Part shown: one piece after another, positions 34,721 to 43,073 of the stretch
How the letters are laid out: each line of letters starts with the position of its first letter
How positions within the stretch are numbered: the stretch's first letter is position 1
Assembly (NCBI GenBank): GCA_048594885.1
Contig: JBMDXB010000082.1
Location: 27,064-91,063, forward strand
Direction of reading: 5' to 3'
DNA from: JBMDXB01 sp048594885
GTDB lineage: Bacteria; Acidobacteriota; Vicinamibacteria; Vicinamibacterales; 2-12-FULL-66-21
DNA length: 64,000 nucleotides
Notes under the pieces: generated by a model
The model's database searches: none
Told to the model about the DNA's origin: nothing
The model's input: the letters and a program-made list of their open reading frames with translations, nothing else
Translations under genes and position numbers: made by a program

Positions 34721-34822
34721 GTTGAAGCCTCCAAAGAAGCGGCGGGAAACACGGCGTTATACCACGAATGGCGGGCTGGCAGCCGGCTTGCTGGATCCGA
34801 CAACGTGTTGGCCAACTTCAAG

Positions 34823-35950
34823 ATGCCGCTCGACTGGGGCGAGCTCGTCAAGCGGACCGCCAAGGACGCGATCGCCGACGACATCATGAACCTGTCGGCG
34901 CAACAGGCGTACTACCTCTTCTTCGCGCTCTTTCCCGCGCTGCTGACGCTCATCTCCATCGCCAGCTTCTTCAACCTCGCGAACGTCGTCGAGCAGGTCG
35001 TCCAGAACGTGGGGACGGTGGCGCCCAGGGACGTGCTGACCATCGTCGAAACTCAGCTTGCGGAGATCGGGAAGAGCGGCCGGGGGGGCATCCTGACCGG
35101 CGCCTTCCTGCTGACCATCTGGAGCAGCTCGACGGCGATGGTCTCGATCACCACGACGCTCAATGCCGCCTACGACATCGAGGAAGGGCGGCCATGGTGG
35201 AAGGTCAGGCTGACCGCGATTGCGCTCACGGTCGGCATGGCCCTCTTCATCATCGTCTCGATGGCACTCGTGCTGCTCGGCCCGACGGCGGCGGAACACC
35301 TCGCCACCCGGATGAACCTCGGCGAAGCGTTCAAGTGGACGTGGCTCGTGCTGCAGTGGCCCGTCGTGCTCACGCTGGTCGCGACAGGCATCGCGATCGT
35401 CTACTACTTCGCGCCGGACGCTGAGCAGGAGTGGGTCTGGATCACGCCAGGCTCGGTCCTCGCGACGTTGCTGTGGCTGGGCGTGTCGCTGGCGCTGAAG
35501 ATCTACATCGCCAACTTCGCGAACTACAACGAGACCTACGGGGCGATCGGCGGCGTGATCGTCCTGCTGCTGTGGTTCTGGCTGTCAGGCATGGCGATCC
35601 TGATTGGCGCCGAGTTCAACGCGGAGATCGAGCACGCGTCGCCGCACGGCAAGGACGTCGGCGAGAAAGTGCCGGGCGAAAAGAAAAAGATCGGCGTGCT
35701 CGCGGCGCGAGCCTACGAGGAAAAGCGCGCGCGAGGAGAGATTCCGGTGCGCGCGTTCGACGAAGGCGTGAACTGCGATCTCGAGCGAGAGGCGGCGGCT
35801 GAATCCGGGCCGGGCAAGCCGGGGCCGGGCAAGCCCGGCCCCTACGAGGTCCGGCCGAGCGATCTCATCATCGGCACGGCCGCACTCATACCTGCGGCAA
35901 TCAAGATCGGCAAGGACATCAAGAAGAAGATCGGCCGCGACGCAGCCTAG
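34823..35950 (+). CDS. YihY/BrkB-family inner-membrane protein with extended C-terminal tail
   Basis: A 375-aa protein. The N-terminal 280 residues are the conserved BrkB/YihY core with six spans: NLSAQQAYYLFFALFPALLTLISI, WSSSTAMVSITTTLNAAYDIEEGRPWWKVR, LATLLWLGVSLALKIYIANFANYNETYGAIGGVIVLLLWFWLSGMAILIGAEFNAEIE. Function in the family is unsettled (once misassigned as RNase BN). The tail is hydrophilic, with a Pro/Gly stretch GPGKPGPGKPGPYEVRPSD encoded by a GTAG-type REP hairpin (35821-35845), and ends with an amphipathic and basic segment. Starts at GTG 34805 or ATG 34823 are both possible; no clear ribosome-binding site separates them. Confidence 0.87.
   Translation: MPLDWGELVKRTAKDAIADDIMNLSAQQAYYLFFALFPALLTLISIASFFNLANVVEQVVQNVGTVAPRDVLTIVETQLAEIGKSGRGGILTGAFLLTIWSSSTAMVSITTTLNAAYDIEEGRPWWKVRLTAIALTVGMALFIIVSMALVLLGPTAAEHLATRMNLGEAFKWTWLVLQWPVVLTLVATGIAIVYYFAPDAEQEWVWITPGSVLATLLWLGVSLALKIYIANFANYNETYGAIGGVIVLLLWFWLSGMAILIGAEFNAEIEHASPHGKDVGEKVPGEKKKIGVLAARAYEEKRARGEIPVRAFDEGVNCDLEREAAAESGPGKPGPGKPGPYEVRPSDLIIGTAALIPAAIKIGKDIKKKIGRDAA
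35821..35845 (-). repeat. GTAG-headed REP hairpin inside the BrkB/YihY coding sequence
   Basis: On the minus strand GTAG is followed by a hairpin with arms GGGCCGGGC and GCCCGGCCC around a TT loop. It is kept in frame and adds a Gly/Pro/Lys-rich stretch. The same repeat type occurs as a pair inside an S9 peptidase gene (57478-57534). Confidence 0.85.
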
Positions 35951-36468
35951 CGCTGCTGCTGCTTCCAGTACGGCGGATCGGACGTCGGCTTGGGCGGCGG
36001 CGAAGACAATCCGAGCCGCGACTGCGGCAGACCGATCGTCGAGAACGGCACGATCGGCCGCGACGTGCCGTGGCGCGGAATGTAGACGGGCACGTAGACC
36101 GGCACCGGCACGGCGACCTCGCGCACCGCGCTCTCGTGGTGATCGATCACGATGACGCGGGGCTCCGGCGCTGGCTCGACGGCGGGAGCCGGCGGCGGCG
36201 CCGGGGCGGCCGGCTCGACGGGCTGCGCCGTGCGACCGCTCTTCACCATCGCGAGAATCACGCGCTCGCTGACGCCGGAATCCTTCAACAGCTTCAGCGT
36301 CGCGGGATCGACCGGAAACACCTTCCGCTCGGTGTCGATGATCGCCAGCAGGATTTCGTCGCTCAACCCCGTCTTCGACAGCTCGATGATGTCGCGGACG
36401 GTGATCGCCTGGGCCGGGCTCGCGCTCAGGACGGTAACGGCAAGCAGAAGCAGGACGATACGGCGCAT
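35947..36468 (-). CDS. Small exported protein of unknown function
   Basis: A 173-aa protein with a signal peptide (LLLLAVTVLSASPAQA). Two short related helical units follow (TVRDIIELSKTGLSDEILLAIIDT and DPATLKLLKDSGVSERVILAMVKSG, residues about 23-78), then a Pro/Ala-rich linker and a tail with VPVYVPVYIPR. The helical units recall the short helical repeats of exported proteins in Planctomycetes and Acidobacteria, for which no function is known. The stop overlaps the end of the convergent BrkB/YihY gene by 4 nt. Confidence 0.75.
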   Translation of the reverse strand: MRRIVLLLLAVTVLSASPAQAITVRDIIELSKTGLSDEILLAIIDTERKVFPVDPATLKLLKDSGVSERVILAMVKSGRTAQPVEPAAPAPPPAPAVEPAPEPRVIVIDHHESAVREVAVPVPVYVPVYIPRHGTSRPIVPFSTIGLPQSRLGLSSPPPKPTSDPPYWKQQQR

Positions 36469-36751
36469 CGACGGCCTCCCGAGGACTTCAACGTGTCAGC
36501 AACCCGTCGGCTGCAACGAGAGTACCACGGCCGGACCGGTGAAAATCGCGGTCGGGCAAGGGCCGAGGGCCAAAGGCCAACGGCCAACGGTCTCCCGGGG
36601 TCCTGCGTCGAGGACACGAGTGTCCCCGCCAGGCGCGGCTGGCACCTCGATGTCGCGGCAAACCGCGCCGGAACCGCTACATATGGGGAGTCCCATGACG
36701 AAATGAAGGGCATGGCAATTGCTCGAACGTCATCCGTCCAGGGAGCAGTTC
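36469..36751. other. 283-bp gap between divergent small exported-protein genes
   Basis: Contains the (GGCCRAN)4 heptamer array at 36561-36588 and no coding frame with protein-like composition. It separates two divergent genes, so it must hold both promoters, but no convincing hexamer pair was found by eye. Confidence 0.5.
36561..36588 (+). repeat. GGCCAAC-type heptamer array
   Basis: Four tandem heptamers GGCCGAG, GGCCAAA, GGCCAAC, GGCCAAC. Same period as the other heptamer arrays of the window but a different unit. Confidence 0.85.
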
Positions 36752-37747
36752 ATGATGTCTAAAGTCCTCGCATTCAGCCTGATAGCGGCAGGATGCGTCG
36801 TCGCAGCGGCGGGCGGGGCCTATGTGGCCGTGCGCCAGAGCGCGGCGCCGGCCCCCGTCGAATTCGTGGCCCAGCCGGCGCAGCCTGCGGCAGTGCCGGA
36901 TCCGGCCGCTGCCGGGCAGCCGGTTTCCGAAACCGAAGCGATCGTCGAGAAGCCTGCAGCCGTCGACCCGCCGGTTCAGCATGCGGCCGAGCCGCGGCGG
37001 TCGGGTACCGTTGCCGCCGGCAGCCGTCGTGGCGCCAGTGCCGGCCTCCCTGGTGGCCGTCGGGCAGCGCCCGCTGCCGCGGAAGCAGCGCAGACCCCGG
37101 CAACCGCGCCTGAGCGCGCCGCCGCGGAACCCGTGACACCTGCGGTCGTGCCGGCAGTCGAAACGGTCCCGGAGCCGCAGCGTCCTCAGGATCCTCCGGC
37201 GCCGCCGGTGCCCGAGTACGAAGAAGTCACGATCCCGGCCGGCGCCGTCATCGGACTCCAGGTGACGACGGCGTTGTCGAGCGAGCGGACGCAGGTTGAA
37301 GATCGCGTGGAGGCGCGCGTGACGCGCGACGTCACGGCGGCCGGCCACGTCGCGATTCCCGCCGGCTCGCGCGCGATCGGCGCCGTCACCGTCGTCGAGC
37401 GCGGCGGCAAGATGAAGGAGCGCGCGCGCCTCGGCGTCCGGTTCCACACCCTGGTGCTCGCCGATGGCAGCGAGCTTCCGCTGCGCACCGACGCGATCTT
37501 CCGCGAAGGGGAATCACCCTCAGGCGAAAGCGCGCGCAAGATCGGCGGCGCGGCCGTCGGGGGCGCAATCCTCGGCGCGATTCTCGGCGGCGGCAAAGGG
37601 GCGGCAATCGGCGGCGCGACCGGCGCAGCCGGCGGTACCGCCGTCGTGATGGCGGGCGGACGCAACGCGGCTGTTCTCGCCGCCGGCGAAACGGTCACCG
37701 TGCGCCTCACCTCGCCGGTCTCGATCGAAGTCCGCAAGGACAAATAG
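36752..37747 (+). CDS. Exported glycine-zipper protein
   Basis: A 331-aa protein: N-terminal signal/anchor (VLAFSLIAAGCVVAAAGGAYVAV), then about 120 residues of Pro/Ala-rich linker. A compact C-terminal domain follows: EVTIPAGAVIGLQVTTALSSERTQVEDRVEARVTRDV, then GSRAIGAVTVVERGGKMKERARLGVRF, then a glycine zipper GGAAVGGAILGAILGGGKGAAIGGATGAAGG (about residues 268-298), and finally GETVTVRLTSPVSIEV. Such zipper segments insert in or associate with membranes, so an envelope role is likely. ATG 36752 is preceded by GGGAG; ATG 36755 is next. The long linker varies in low-complexity sequence and is probably unstructured. Confidence 0.78.
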   Translation: MMSKVLAFSLIAAGCVVAAAGGAYVAVRQSAAPAPVEFVAQPAQPAAVPDPAAAGQPVSETEAIVEKPAAVDPPVQHAAEPRRSGTVAAGSRRGASAGLPGGRRAAPAAAEAAQTPATAPERAAAEPVTPAVVPAVETVPEPQRPQDPPAPPVPEYEEVTIPAGAVIGLQVTTALSSERTQVEDRVEARVTRDVTAAGHVAIPAGSRAIGAVTVVERGGKMKERARLGVRFHTLVLADGSELPLRTDAIFREGESPSGESARKIGGAAVGGAILGAILGGGKGAAIGGATGAAGGTAVVMAGGRNAAVLAAGETVTVRLTSPVSIEVRKDK

Positions 37748-37779
37748 GCGGCGAAGCCCCTCGGAGTAAAATCGAGGGC

Positions 37780-38289
37780 ATGATGCTGATGCTCATGCTC
37801 TCGATGGTTCTGCTCGCGCAGTCCCCCACCAAAGTCGATCTTCCCGGCGCGCGCAACGTGACGCGTGTCGACGCGACGATCATGTGCGCCGGCGCGACGA
37901 CTCCGGAGACGTCCGCCGAGCTGAAGAAGCTCGGATTCAACTCGATCGTCAACCTGCGCCGCGACAACGAACCGGGCGTCGACATCGCCGCCTCGAAGAC
38001 GGCCGCCACCGCCGCCGGTCTCAGGTACATCCACATTCCCGTCGACGGCACGAGTCCGGACGCGAAGTCCGTGGAGACGTTTCTCGCCGCCGTCACCGAC
38101 AAGGCAAACCAGCCGGCATACATCCACTGCGGCTCCGCCAACCGCGTCGGCGCCATGTGGCTGATCAAACGCGTCGTCGTCGACGGCTGGGACATTCCGA
38201 AGGCGACCGACGAAGCGGTCGCGATCGGCCTCACGAGCGAGCCGCTGAAGAAGTTCGCGATCGACTACGCGACCGCGCACAAGAAGTAG
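37780..38289 (+). CDS. DUF442/tyrosine-phosphatase-like exported protein
   Basis: A 169-aa protein with a short hydrophobic N-terminus (MMLMLMLSMVLLAQ) and a phosphatase-like core: NVTRVDATIMCAGATTPETSAELKKLGFNSIVNLR, then IHIPVDG, and the active-site loop HCGSANRVGAMW (Cys-x4-Arg). The Cys-x4-Arg spacing, one shorter than classical tyrosine phosphatases, matches the DUF442/beta-lactamase-hydrolase-like group. Substrate unknown. The decarboxylase gene starts 5 bp downstream, so the two are probably co-transcribed. Starts at ATG 37780, 37783 or 37789 are possible. Confidence 0.8.
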   Translation: MMLMLMLSMVLLAQSPTKVDLPGARNVTRVDATIMCAGATTPETSAELKKLGFNSIVNLRRDNEPGVDIAASKTAATAAGLRYIHIPVDGTSPDAKSVETFLAAVTDKANQPAYIHCGSANRVGAMWLIKRVVVDGWDIPKATDEAVAIGLTSEPLKKFAIDYATAHKK

Positions 38290-38294
38290 CGGCG

Positions 38295-39752
38295 ATGGCG
38301 GACGTCGCCGGCGACATGGATCCGGAGGCGTTCCGGCGCGAGGCGCACCGGATCGCCGACTGGATCGCCGACTACTTCAAGGATCCCGGCCGCTACCCCG
38401 TCCTCGCACAGGTCCGGCCGGGCGCCGTTCGCGAGGCGCTGCCCGCCGACGCGCCGGCCGCGGGCGAACGCTTCGACGCGATCTTCGCGGACTTCGAGCG
38501 GATCGTGCTGCCGGCGATCACGCACTGGAACCACCCCGGTTTCTTCGCCTACTTCGCCATCAGCGGCAGCGCGCCGGGCGCGCTGGCGGAATTCCTCTCG
38601 GCCGCGCTGAACGTGCAGGCGATGCTGTGGCGCACGTCGCCTGCCGCCACGGAGCTCGAGGACGTCGCGCTGGCGTGGCTTCGCCGGCTGCTCGGCCTGC
38701 CCGAGTCGTTCGAAGGCGTCATCTACGACACCGCGTCGATCTCCACGCTGCACGCGCTTGCGGCCGCGCGCGAGACCGCGGTGCCGCAGGTGCGCACGGC
38801 GGGGCTGGCCGGGCGCCCTGAACTGTCGCGACTGCGCGTCTACTGCTCCGATCAGGCGCACTCCTCTGTCGACAAGGCGGTCATTCTGCTCGGCCTCGGC
38901 CACGATGCGCTGCGGAAAATCCCGAGCGACGGCGAATTCCGTGTCCGTCCCGACGCACTGTCGCGCGCGATCGCGGAGGACCGCGACGCGGGAATCACGC
39001 CGATTGCCGTCGTCGCGACCGTGGGAACGACATCGTCAACGAGCGTCGATCCAATCGAGGCCGTCGCCGGCGTCTGCGAGCGCGAGCGGCTCTGGCTTCA
39101 CGTCGACGCGGCGTACGCCGGCGTCGCGGCGATGGTGCCCGGCTACGAGTGGATCCTTCGCGGCGCCGATCGCGCCGACTCGCTTGTCGTCAATCCGCAC
39201 AAGTGGCTGTTCACGCCGTTCGATCTCAGTGCCTTTTACTGCCGCCGCATGGATGTCATCCGCAGGGCGTTCGCGTTGACGCCGGAGTACCTGAAGACGC
39301 TGGAGTCGGCGCCCGTGAAGAACCTGATGGACACGGGCGTGCAGCTCGGACGCCGCTTCCGCGCGCTCAAGTTATGGATGGTGCTGCGTCACTTCGGCGC
39401 TGACGGAATCCGCGCCCGGCTCGCCGAGCACATGCGCCTCGCGCAGCTCTTCGCATCGTGGGTCGACGCCAGCGACGTGTTCGAGCGCGTTGCGCCCGTT
39501 CCCTTCAGCGTCGTCTGTTTTCGCATTCGCGACGAATCGCTGACCCCGACAGCGGCGGACGCCCTCAACGAGCAACTGCTCGACGCCGTCAATCGCACCG
39601 GCGAGATCTTCTTGTCCCATACCCGACTCGACGGGAAGTACGTGCTGCGCCTCGCCATCGGCAATCTGCACACGACCGAGGCGCACGTCGCCCGCGCCTG
39701 GGCGCTGTTGCAGCAGAAGGCGCACGAGCTTCAGCTCACCTCGACCACATAA
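38295..39752 (+). CDS. PLP-dependent aromatic-L-amino-acid decarboxylase-like protein
   Basis: A 485-aa group II decarboxylase: THWNHPGFFAYFAISGSAPG, MLWRTSPAATELEDVALAWLRRLLGLP, the cofactor-stacking His in SDQAHSSVDKA (H189), the PLP-phosphate Asp in HVDAAYAG (D271), and the Schiff-base Lys in VVNPHKWLF (K303). Family members decarboxylate aromatic amino acids to amines. In the catalytic loop before LGRRFRALKLW the usual motif NYMD... reads N343-L-M-D, so the catalytic Tyr (Y332 in pig DOPA decarboxylase) appears replaced by Leu 344. Substitution of this Tyr changes chemistry from decarboxylation to aldehyde formation in some relatives. ATG 38295 gives a natural N-terminus; the frame further upstream is antisense to no gene but overlaps the phosphatase-like gene. 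Confidence 0.88.
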   Translation: MADVAGDMDPEAFRREAHRIADWIADYFKDPGRYPVLAQVRPGAVREALPADAPAAGERFDAIFADFERIVLPAITHWNHPGFFAYFAISGSAPGALAEFLSAALNVQAMLWRTSPAATELEDVALAWLRRLLGLPESFEGVIYDTASISTLHALAAARETAVPQVRTAGLAGRPELSRLRVYCSDQAHSSVDKAVILLGLGHDALRKIPSDGEFRVRPDALSRAIAEDRDAGITPIAVVATVGTTSSTSVDPIEAVAGVCERERLWLHVDAAYAGVAAMVPGYEWILRGADRADSLVVNPHKWLFTPFDLSAFYCRRMDVIRRAFALTPEYLKTLESAPVKNLMDTGVQLGRRFRALKLWMVLRHFGADGIRARLAEHMRLAQLFASWVDASDVFERVAPVPFSVVCFRIRDESLTPTAADALNEQLLDAVNRTGEIFLSHTRLDGKYVLRLAIGNLHTTEAHVARAWALLQQKAHELQLTSTT

Positions 39753-39876
39753 CCTCCTGCGGGCAAGGCGCTTGCACCCGTGGGAAGCCGTGACGGCCTC
39801 GAGCATTCGCGCCCGCGGACCGTCCGCACAACCTCACGCCGGCGGCGGTCGCCGGTCTATTGAAGAGGGAGAGGCA

Positions 39877-40506
39877 ATGCGTAAGTTGGTATTGGCAGGA
39901 TCGCTCGTGTGCTTCATGTCGGCGGTGGCGCCGGCAGCCGCGTCAGCCGACTGGCTGTTCACGCCGTTCATCGGCGGCAACTGGGGGGGCTCGGCCACGT
40001 TCTCGGATGACTTCGGCGACTTCGAGGATGAGTTCGAGCGCAAGGTGAACTTCGGCGCGTCGCTCGCCTGGATGGGCGGCGGCATCGCTGGCTTCGAGCT
40101 GGACTTCGGCTACTCGCCGAACTTCTTCCAGGACACGACCGGCGACGCGGACTTCGAGTTCGGCGACAGCAACGTGACGACGCTCATGGCGAACGTCATT
40201 CTCGGAGCGCCCGCTGGCGGACAGGTGGGGCGCGGCATCCGGCCGTATGCGTCGGGCGGACTCGGCCTGATCCGTCACCGCGTCAGCAGCCCCGAGAACT
40301 TCTTCGACGTGAGCAGCAACGACTGGGGCTTCAACGTGGGCGGCGGCCTCGCCGGCTTCTTCAGCGACAACGTCGGCATCCGCGGCGACGTCCGCTACTT
40401 CCGCTCGCTCCAGGACAACGAGCCCGATGACGAGCTCGACGTCGCGCTGAGCGACTTCAAGTTCTGGCGCGGAACGGTCGGCCTCGTATTCCGTTTCGGC
40501 GGATAG
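39877..40506 (+). CDS. Outer-membrane beta-barrel protein (tandem copy 1)
   Basis: A 209-aa protein with signal peptide (LVLAGSLVCFMSAVAPAAASA) and alternating aromatic/hydrophobic strands of a small OmpA/OmpW-like barrel: DWLFTPFIGGNWGG, NFGASLAWMGGGIAGFELDFGYSPNFF, GIRPYASGGLGLI, NDWGFNVGGGLAGFF, ending FKFWRGTVGLVFRFGG with a terminal aromatic-rich strand as needed for barrel assembly. ATG 39877 has GAGGGAGAGG just upstream. The next gene encodes a protein of identical length and closely similar sequence. Confidence 0.88.
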   Translation: MRKLVLAGSLVCFMSAVAPAAASADWLFTPFIGGNWGGSATFSDDFGDFEDEFERKVNFGASLAWMGGGIAGFELDFGYSPNFFQDTTGDADFEFGDSNVTTLMANVILGAPAGGQVGRGIRPYASGGLGLIRHRVSSPENFFDVSSNDWGFNVGGGLAGFFSDNVGIRGDVRYFRSLQDNEPDDELDVALSDFKFWRGTVGLVFRFGG

Positions 40507-40550
40507 GTTCGGAAGCCGTCTTGTTCAGTCGCACACGGGAGGTGACGACA

Positions 40551-41180
40551 GTGCGAAAGTTGCTGGTACCGGGGATTCTCGTGCTCACGATGTCAGCCGC
40601 GGCGCCTGCGCCGGCGTCGGCCGACTGGCTGTTCACGCCGTTCATCGGCGGCAACTTCGGCGGGGCTGCCACGTTCGCCGATCAGTTCGACGATTTCGAC
40701 GATGAGTTCGAACGCCGACTGAACGTCGGCGCATCGCTCGCCTGGATGGGCGGAGGGATCGCCGGCTTCGAGGTGGACTTCGGCTACTCGCCGAACTTCT
40801 TCCAGAACACGAGCGGCCCCGCCAACTTCGAGTTCGGCGACAACCACGTGACCACGCTGATGGCCAACGTCATCTTCGGCGCGCCGGGGGGCGGTCAGGT
40901 GGGGAGGGGCGTTCGTCCCTACGCGTCGGGCGGCATCGGTGTGATCGATATGCGGATCGACGAGGAGGACCCATTCGGCGGATTCAACAACACGAACCTG
41001 GGCTTCAACGTCGGCGGCGGCGTCGCCGGGTTCTTCACTGACAACATCGGGCTGCGCGGTGACGTCCGCTTCTTCCGCGCGCTGGAGGACAAGGAGCCCG
41101 ATGATGACTTGGACGTCGGGATGACCGGCTTCAAGTTCTGGCGCGGAACGGTCGGGCTCGTATTCCGTTTCGGCGGGTAA
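40551..41180 (+). CDS. Outer-membrane beta-barrel protein (tandem copy 2)
   Basis: A 209-aa paralogue of the preceding barrel, sharing long identical blocks (DWLFTPFIGGN, SLAWMGGGIAGFE, TTLMANVI, FKFWRGTVGLVFRFGG). GTG 40551 is preferred over the upstream frame opening at 40521: it has GGGAGGTGA at 40537-40545 and makes both copies start alike (M/V-R-K-L) with the same length. Divergence is concentrated in putative surface loops such as DMRIDEEDPFGGFNN. A GTAG-REP pair follows the stop. Confidence 0.88.
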   Translation: MRKLLVPGILVLTMSAAAPAPASADWLFTPFIGGNFGGAATFADQFDDFDDEFERRLNVGASLAWMGGGIAGFEVDFGYSPNFFQNTSGPANFEFGDNHVTTLMANVIFGAPGGGQVGRGVRPYASGGIGVIDMRIDEEDPFGGFNNTNLGFNVGGGVAGFFTDNIGLRGDVRFFRALEDKEPDDDLDVGMTGFKFWRGTVGLVFRFGG

Positions 41181-41186
41181 CCGCTG

Positions 41187-41257
41187 AGGGCGGAACTGAA
41201 GTTCCGCCCTACGTACAATGCGGCGGCTTCCGTAGGGCGGAACTTCAGTTCCGCCTT
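41187..41257. repeat. Inverted pair of GTAG-headed REP hairpins (BIME-like)
   Basis: Two near-identical hairpins in opposite orientation. 41187-41210 has arms AGGGCGGAACT and AGTTCCGCCCT with a 2-nt loop, followed by CTAC... (CTACG reading as CGTAG on the other strand). 41233-41257 is GTAG-type with arms AGGGCGGAACT and AGTTCCGCC. They lie between convergent genes and overlap the sixA stop codon, so they may also terminate transcription both ways. Confidence 0.9.
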
Positions 41258-41681
41258 ACGTCAGCCGAAACCGCTCGAACCACACACCACCTTCGTCTTC
41301 AAGCGCGACCAATCCATGCTGCGGGAAGTCACCGGTCCGCGCGAGCAGCGTCAGAATCCGCGGCATGCTCGGCATGTGGCCGACGAGCATCAGCTCGCGC
41401 GATTCACCCGTGAGTAGATCTCTGATCCATGCGGATGGATCGGTCGGCTGCAATCCCCGGATCGCCGAAAACTCAGCAAGCGGATTACAGATGCGCCAGA
41501 ACGCCTCGGCCGTTTGACGCGCGCGCAGCTTGCCGCTGTGCCAGATGACGACAGGCTGAACGCCGCGCTCCTTCGCGGCGAGCGCCAGCCGGTCGGCGTG
41601 CAGCCTGCCGGCCACTGACAGCGGACGTTGCGGATCGACCTCGGGGCCGACGGCTTCCGCGTGATGCACCAGGTAGATCAT
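41256..41681 (-). CDS. SixA-like phosphohistidine phosphatase
   Basis: A 141-aa histidine-phosphatase-fold protein. The catalytic segment reads YLVHHAEA (H7 catalytic), where nearly all relatives have RH(G/A): the phosphate-binding Arg is His here (H6). Other landmarks are present: PLSVAGRLHADRLA, WHSGKLRARQTAEAF with the second Arg, and LVGHMPSM with the second His. SixA removes phosphate from histidine of phosphorelay proteins. It overlaps argH by 4 nt (ATGA) at the end of the arginine operon, an unusual place for it. The stop lies within a REP hairpin. Confidence 0.82.
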   Translation of the reverse strand: MIYLVHHAEAVGPEVDPQRPLSVAGRLHADRLALAAKERGVQPVVIWHSGKLRARQTAEAFWRICNPLAEFSAIRGLQPTDPSAWIRDLLTGESRELMLVGHMPSMPRILTLLARTGDFPQHGLVALEDEGGVWFERFRLT

Positions 41682-43066
41682 CGCGCGCCGATCCAGCGAC
41701 GCAGTTCGGCAATTGCTTCACGAACGGCTTCCGGCTGCGTCGACTGCGGCGTCCGCTTGCGCCGCACCGAAGCCGCCGGCGTGATGGCCTCACGCACGTC
41801 GGCCTCGAACAGCGGTGAATGCGCGCGCCACTCATCGAAGGTGAGCGAGTCGAACGACCGCTGCTCCTGCACGAGCCGGCGAACGAGCGCGCCGACGATC
41901 TCGTGCGCGTCACGAAACGGAACTCCCTTCGCCACGAGGTAGTCGGCGACGTCGGTCGCCAGCAGCAGGCCGGCCGCCGCACGCGTCGAGACAGCTTCGC
42001 GCAGCGTCAGGCCTTCGACGACTGAAGCGACCGCCCGCAAGGATGCGAGCAGCGTATCTTCGGCCTCGAACAACGCCTCCTTGTCCTCCTGCAGATCCTT
42101 GCTGTACCCAATCGGCAGCCCCTTCATCGTCGTCAGCCAGCCGGTGAGCCTGCCGATGACACGCCCGGACTTGCCGCGAACGAGCTCGAGAGGATCGGGG
42201 TTCTTCTTCTGCGGCATCAGGCTGCTGCCGGTGGCCGCCGTGTCGGCGATGTCGAAGAATCCGAATTCCTCGGTGGTGAAGAGGATCGAATCCTCCGCAA
42301 GCCGGCTCAGATGCACCATCGTCAGCGCGCACGCGTGCAGGAAGGACGCGACGAAGTCCCGATCGCCGGTCGCGTCGATGCTGTTGCGGACGATGCGGGA
42401 GAAGCCGAGGCGAGTGGCGAGCGCGTGGACGTCGATGGTGTAGCTGGTGCCGGCGATGGCGCCGGATCCGAGCGGCAGCTCGTCGGCTTCGTCCAGCACC
42501 GCGGCGAGCCGCGCGTGGTCACGCCGCAGCGCGGCGACATGCGCGAGGAAGAAGTGAGCGACGAGAATCGGCTGCGCGCGTCGCAGATGCGTGTAGGACG
42601 GCATCAGCGCGTCGCCGGCGCGCGCGGCCTGATCCGCCAGCCCCTGGATGAGCGACACGATGGCGCGCTGCAATGCGGGGATGCGGCGCTTCAGATAGAG
42701 GCGGAGATCGACGGCGACCTGCTCGTTGCGCGAGCGGCCGGTGTGGAGCCGCCGGCCCGCGTCGCCGACGCGCGATACGAGCTCGCGCTCGACAAAGGCG
42801 TGGACGTCCTCGTCCTCGCCCGCCGCCTCGGACGTGAAGAAGCCGGCATCGGACGTGCCGCGAGCGAGAATCTCCTCGAGACCTCCGCGAATCAGCGTGG
42901 CGTCCACGTCGGAGAGCACTCCCGCGCGCGCCAGCCCTTCCGCCCACGCAAGGCTGCCGGTCACGTCGTCTTCGAACAACCGCCGATCGAAGGCGAACGA
43001 GGCGCCGAACTCGAACAGCGCGGCATCGGGATCCCCGTCGAACCGTCCTGACCACAAATGAGCCAT
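41678..43066 (-). CDS. argH: Argininosuccinate lyase
   Basis: A 462-aa lyase that cleaves argininosuccinate to arginine and fumarate, the last step of arginine synthesis. Family landmarks: the LWSGRF N-terminus, GRRLHTGRSRNEQVAVDLRLYL (about 104-125), the catalytic-base region SYTHLRRAQP (H160), and the fumarase/lyase signature GSSLMPQKKNP (280-290) with the catalytic Ser. Length is normal. ATG 43066 follows the argG stop by 7 bp; the upstream extension of the frame is antisense to nothing but overlaps argG. Its end overlaps sixA. Confidence 0.97.
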   Translation of the reverse strand: MAHLWSGRFDGDPDAALFEFGASFAFDRRLFEDDVTGSLAWAEGLARAGVLSDVDATLIRGGLEEILARGTSDAGFFTSEAAGEDEDVHAFVERELVSRVGDAGRRLHTGRSRNEQVAVDLRLYLKRRIPALQRAIVSLIQGLADQAARAGDALMPSYTHLRRAQPILVAHFFLAHVAALRRDHARLAAVLDEADELPLGSGAIAGTSYTIDVHALATRLGFSRIVRNSIDATGDRDFVASFLHACALTMVHLSRLAEDSILFTTEEFGFFDIADTAATGSSLMPQKKNPDPLELVRGKSGRVIGRLTGWLTTMKGLPIGYSKDLQEDKEALFEAEDTLLASLRAVASVVEGLTLREAVSTRAAAGLLLATDVADYLVAKGVPFRDAHEIVGALVRRLVQEQRSFDSLTFDEWRAHSPLFEADVREAITPAASVRRKRTPQSTQPEAVREAIAELRRWIGAR

Positions 43067-43073
43067 GGCGTCC

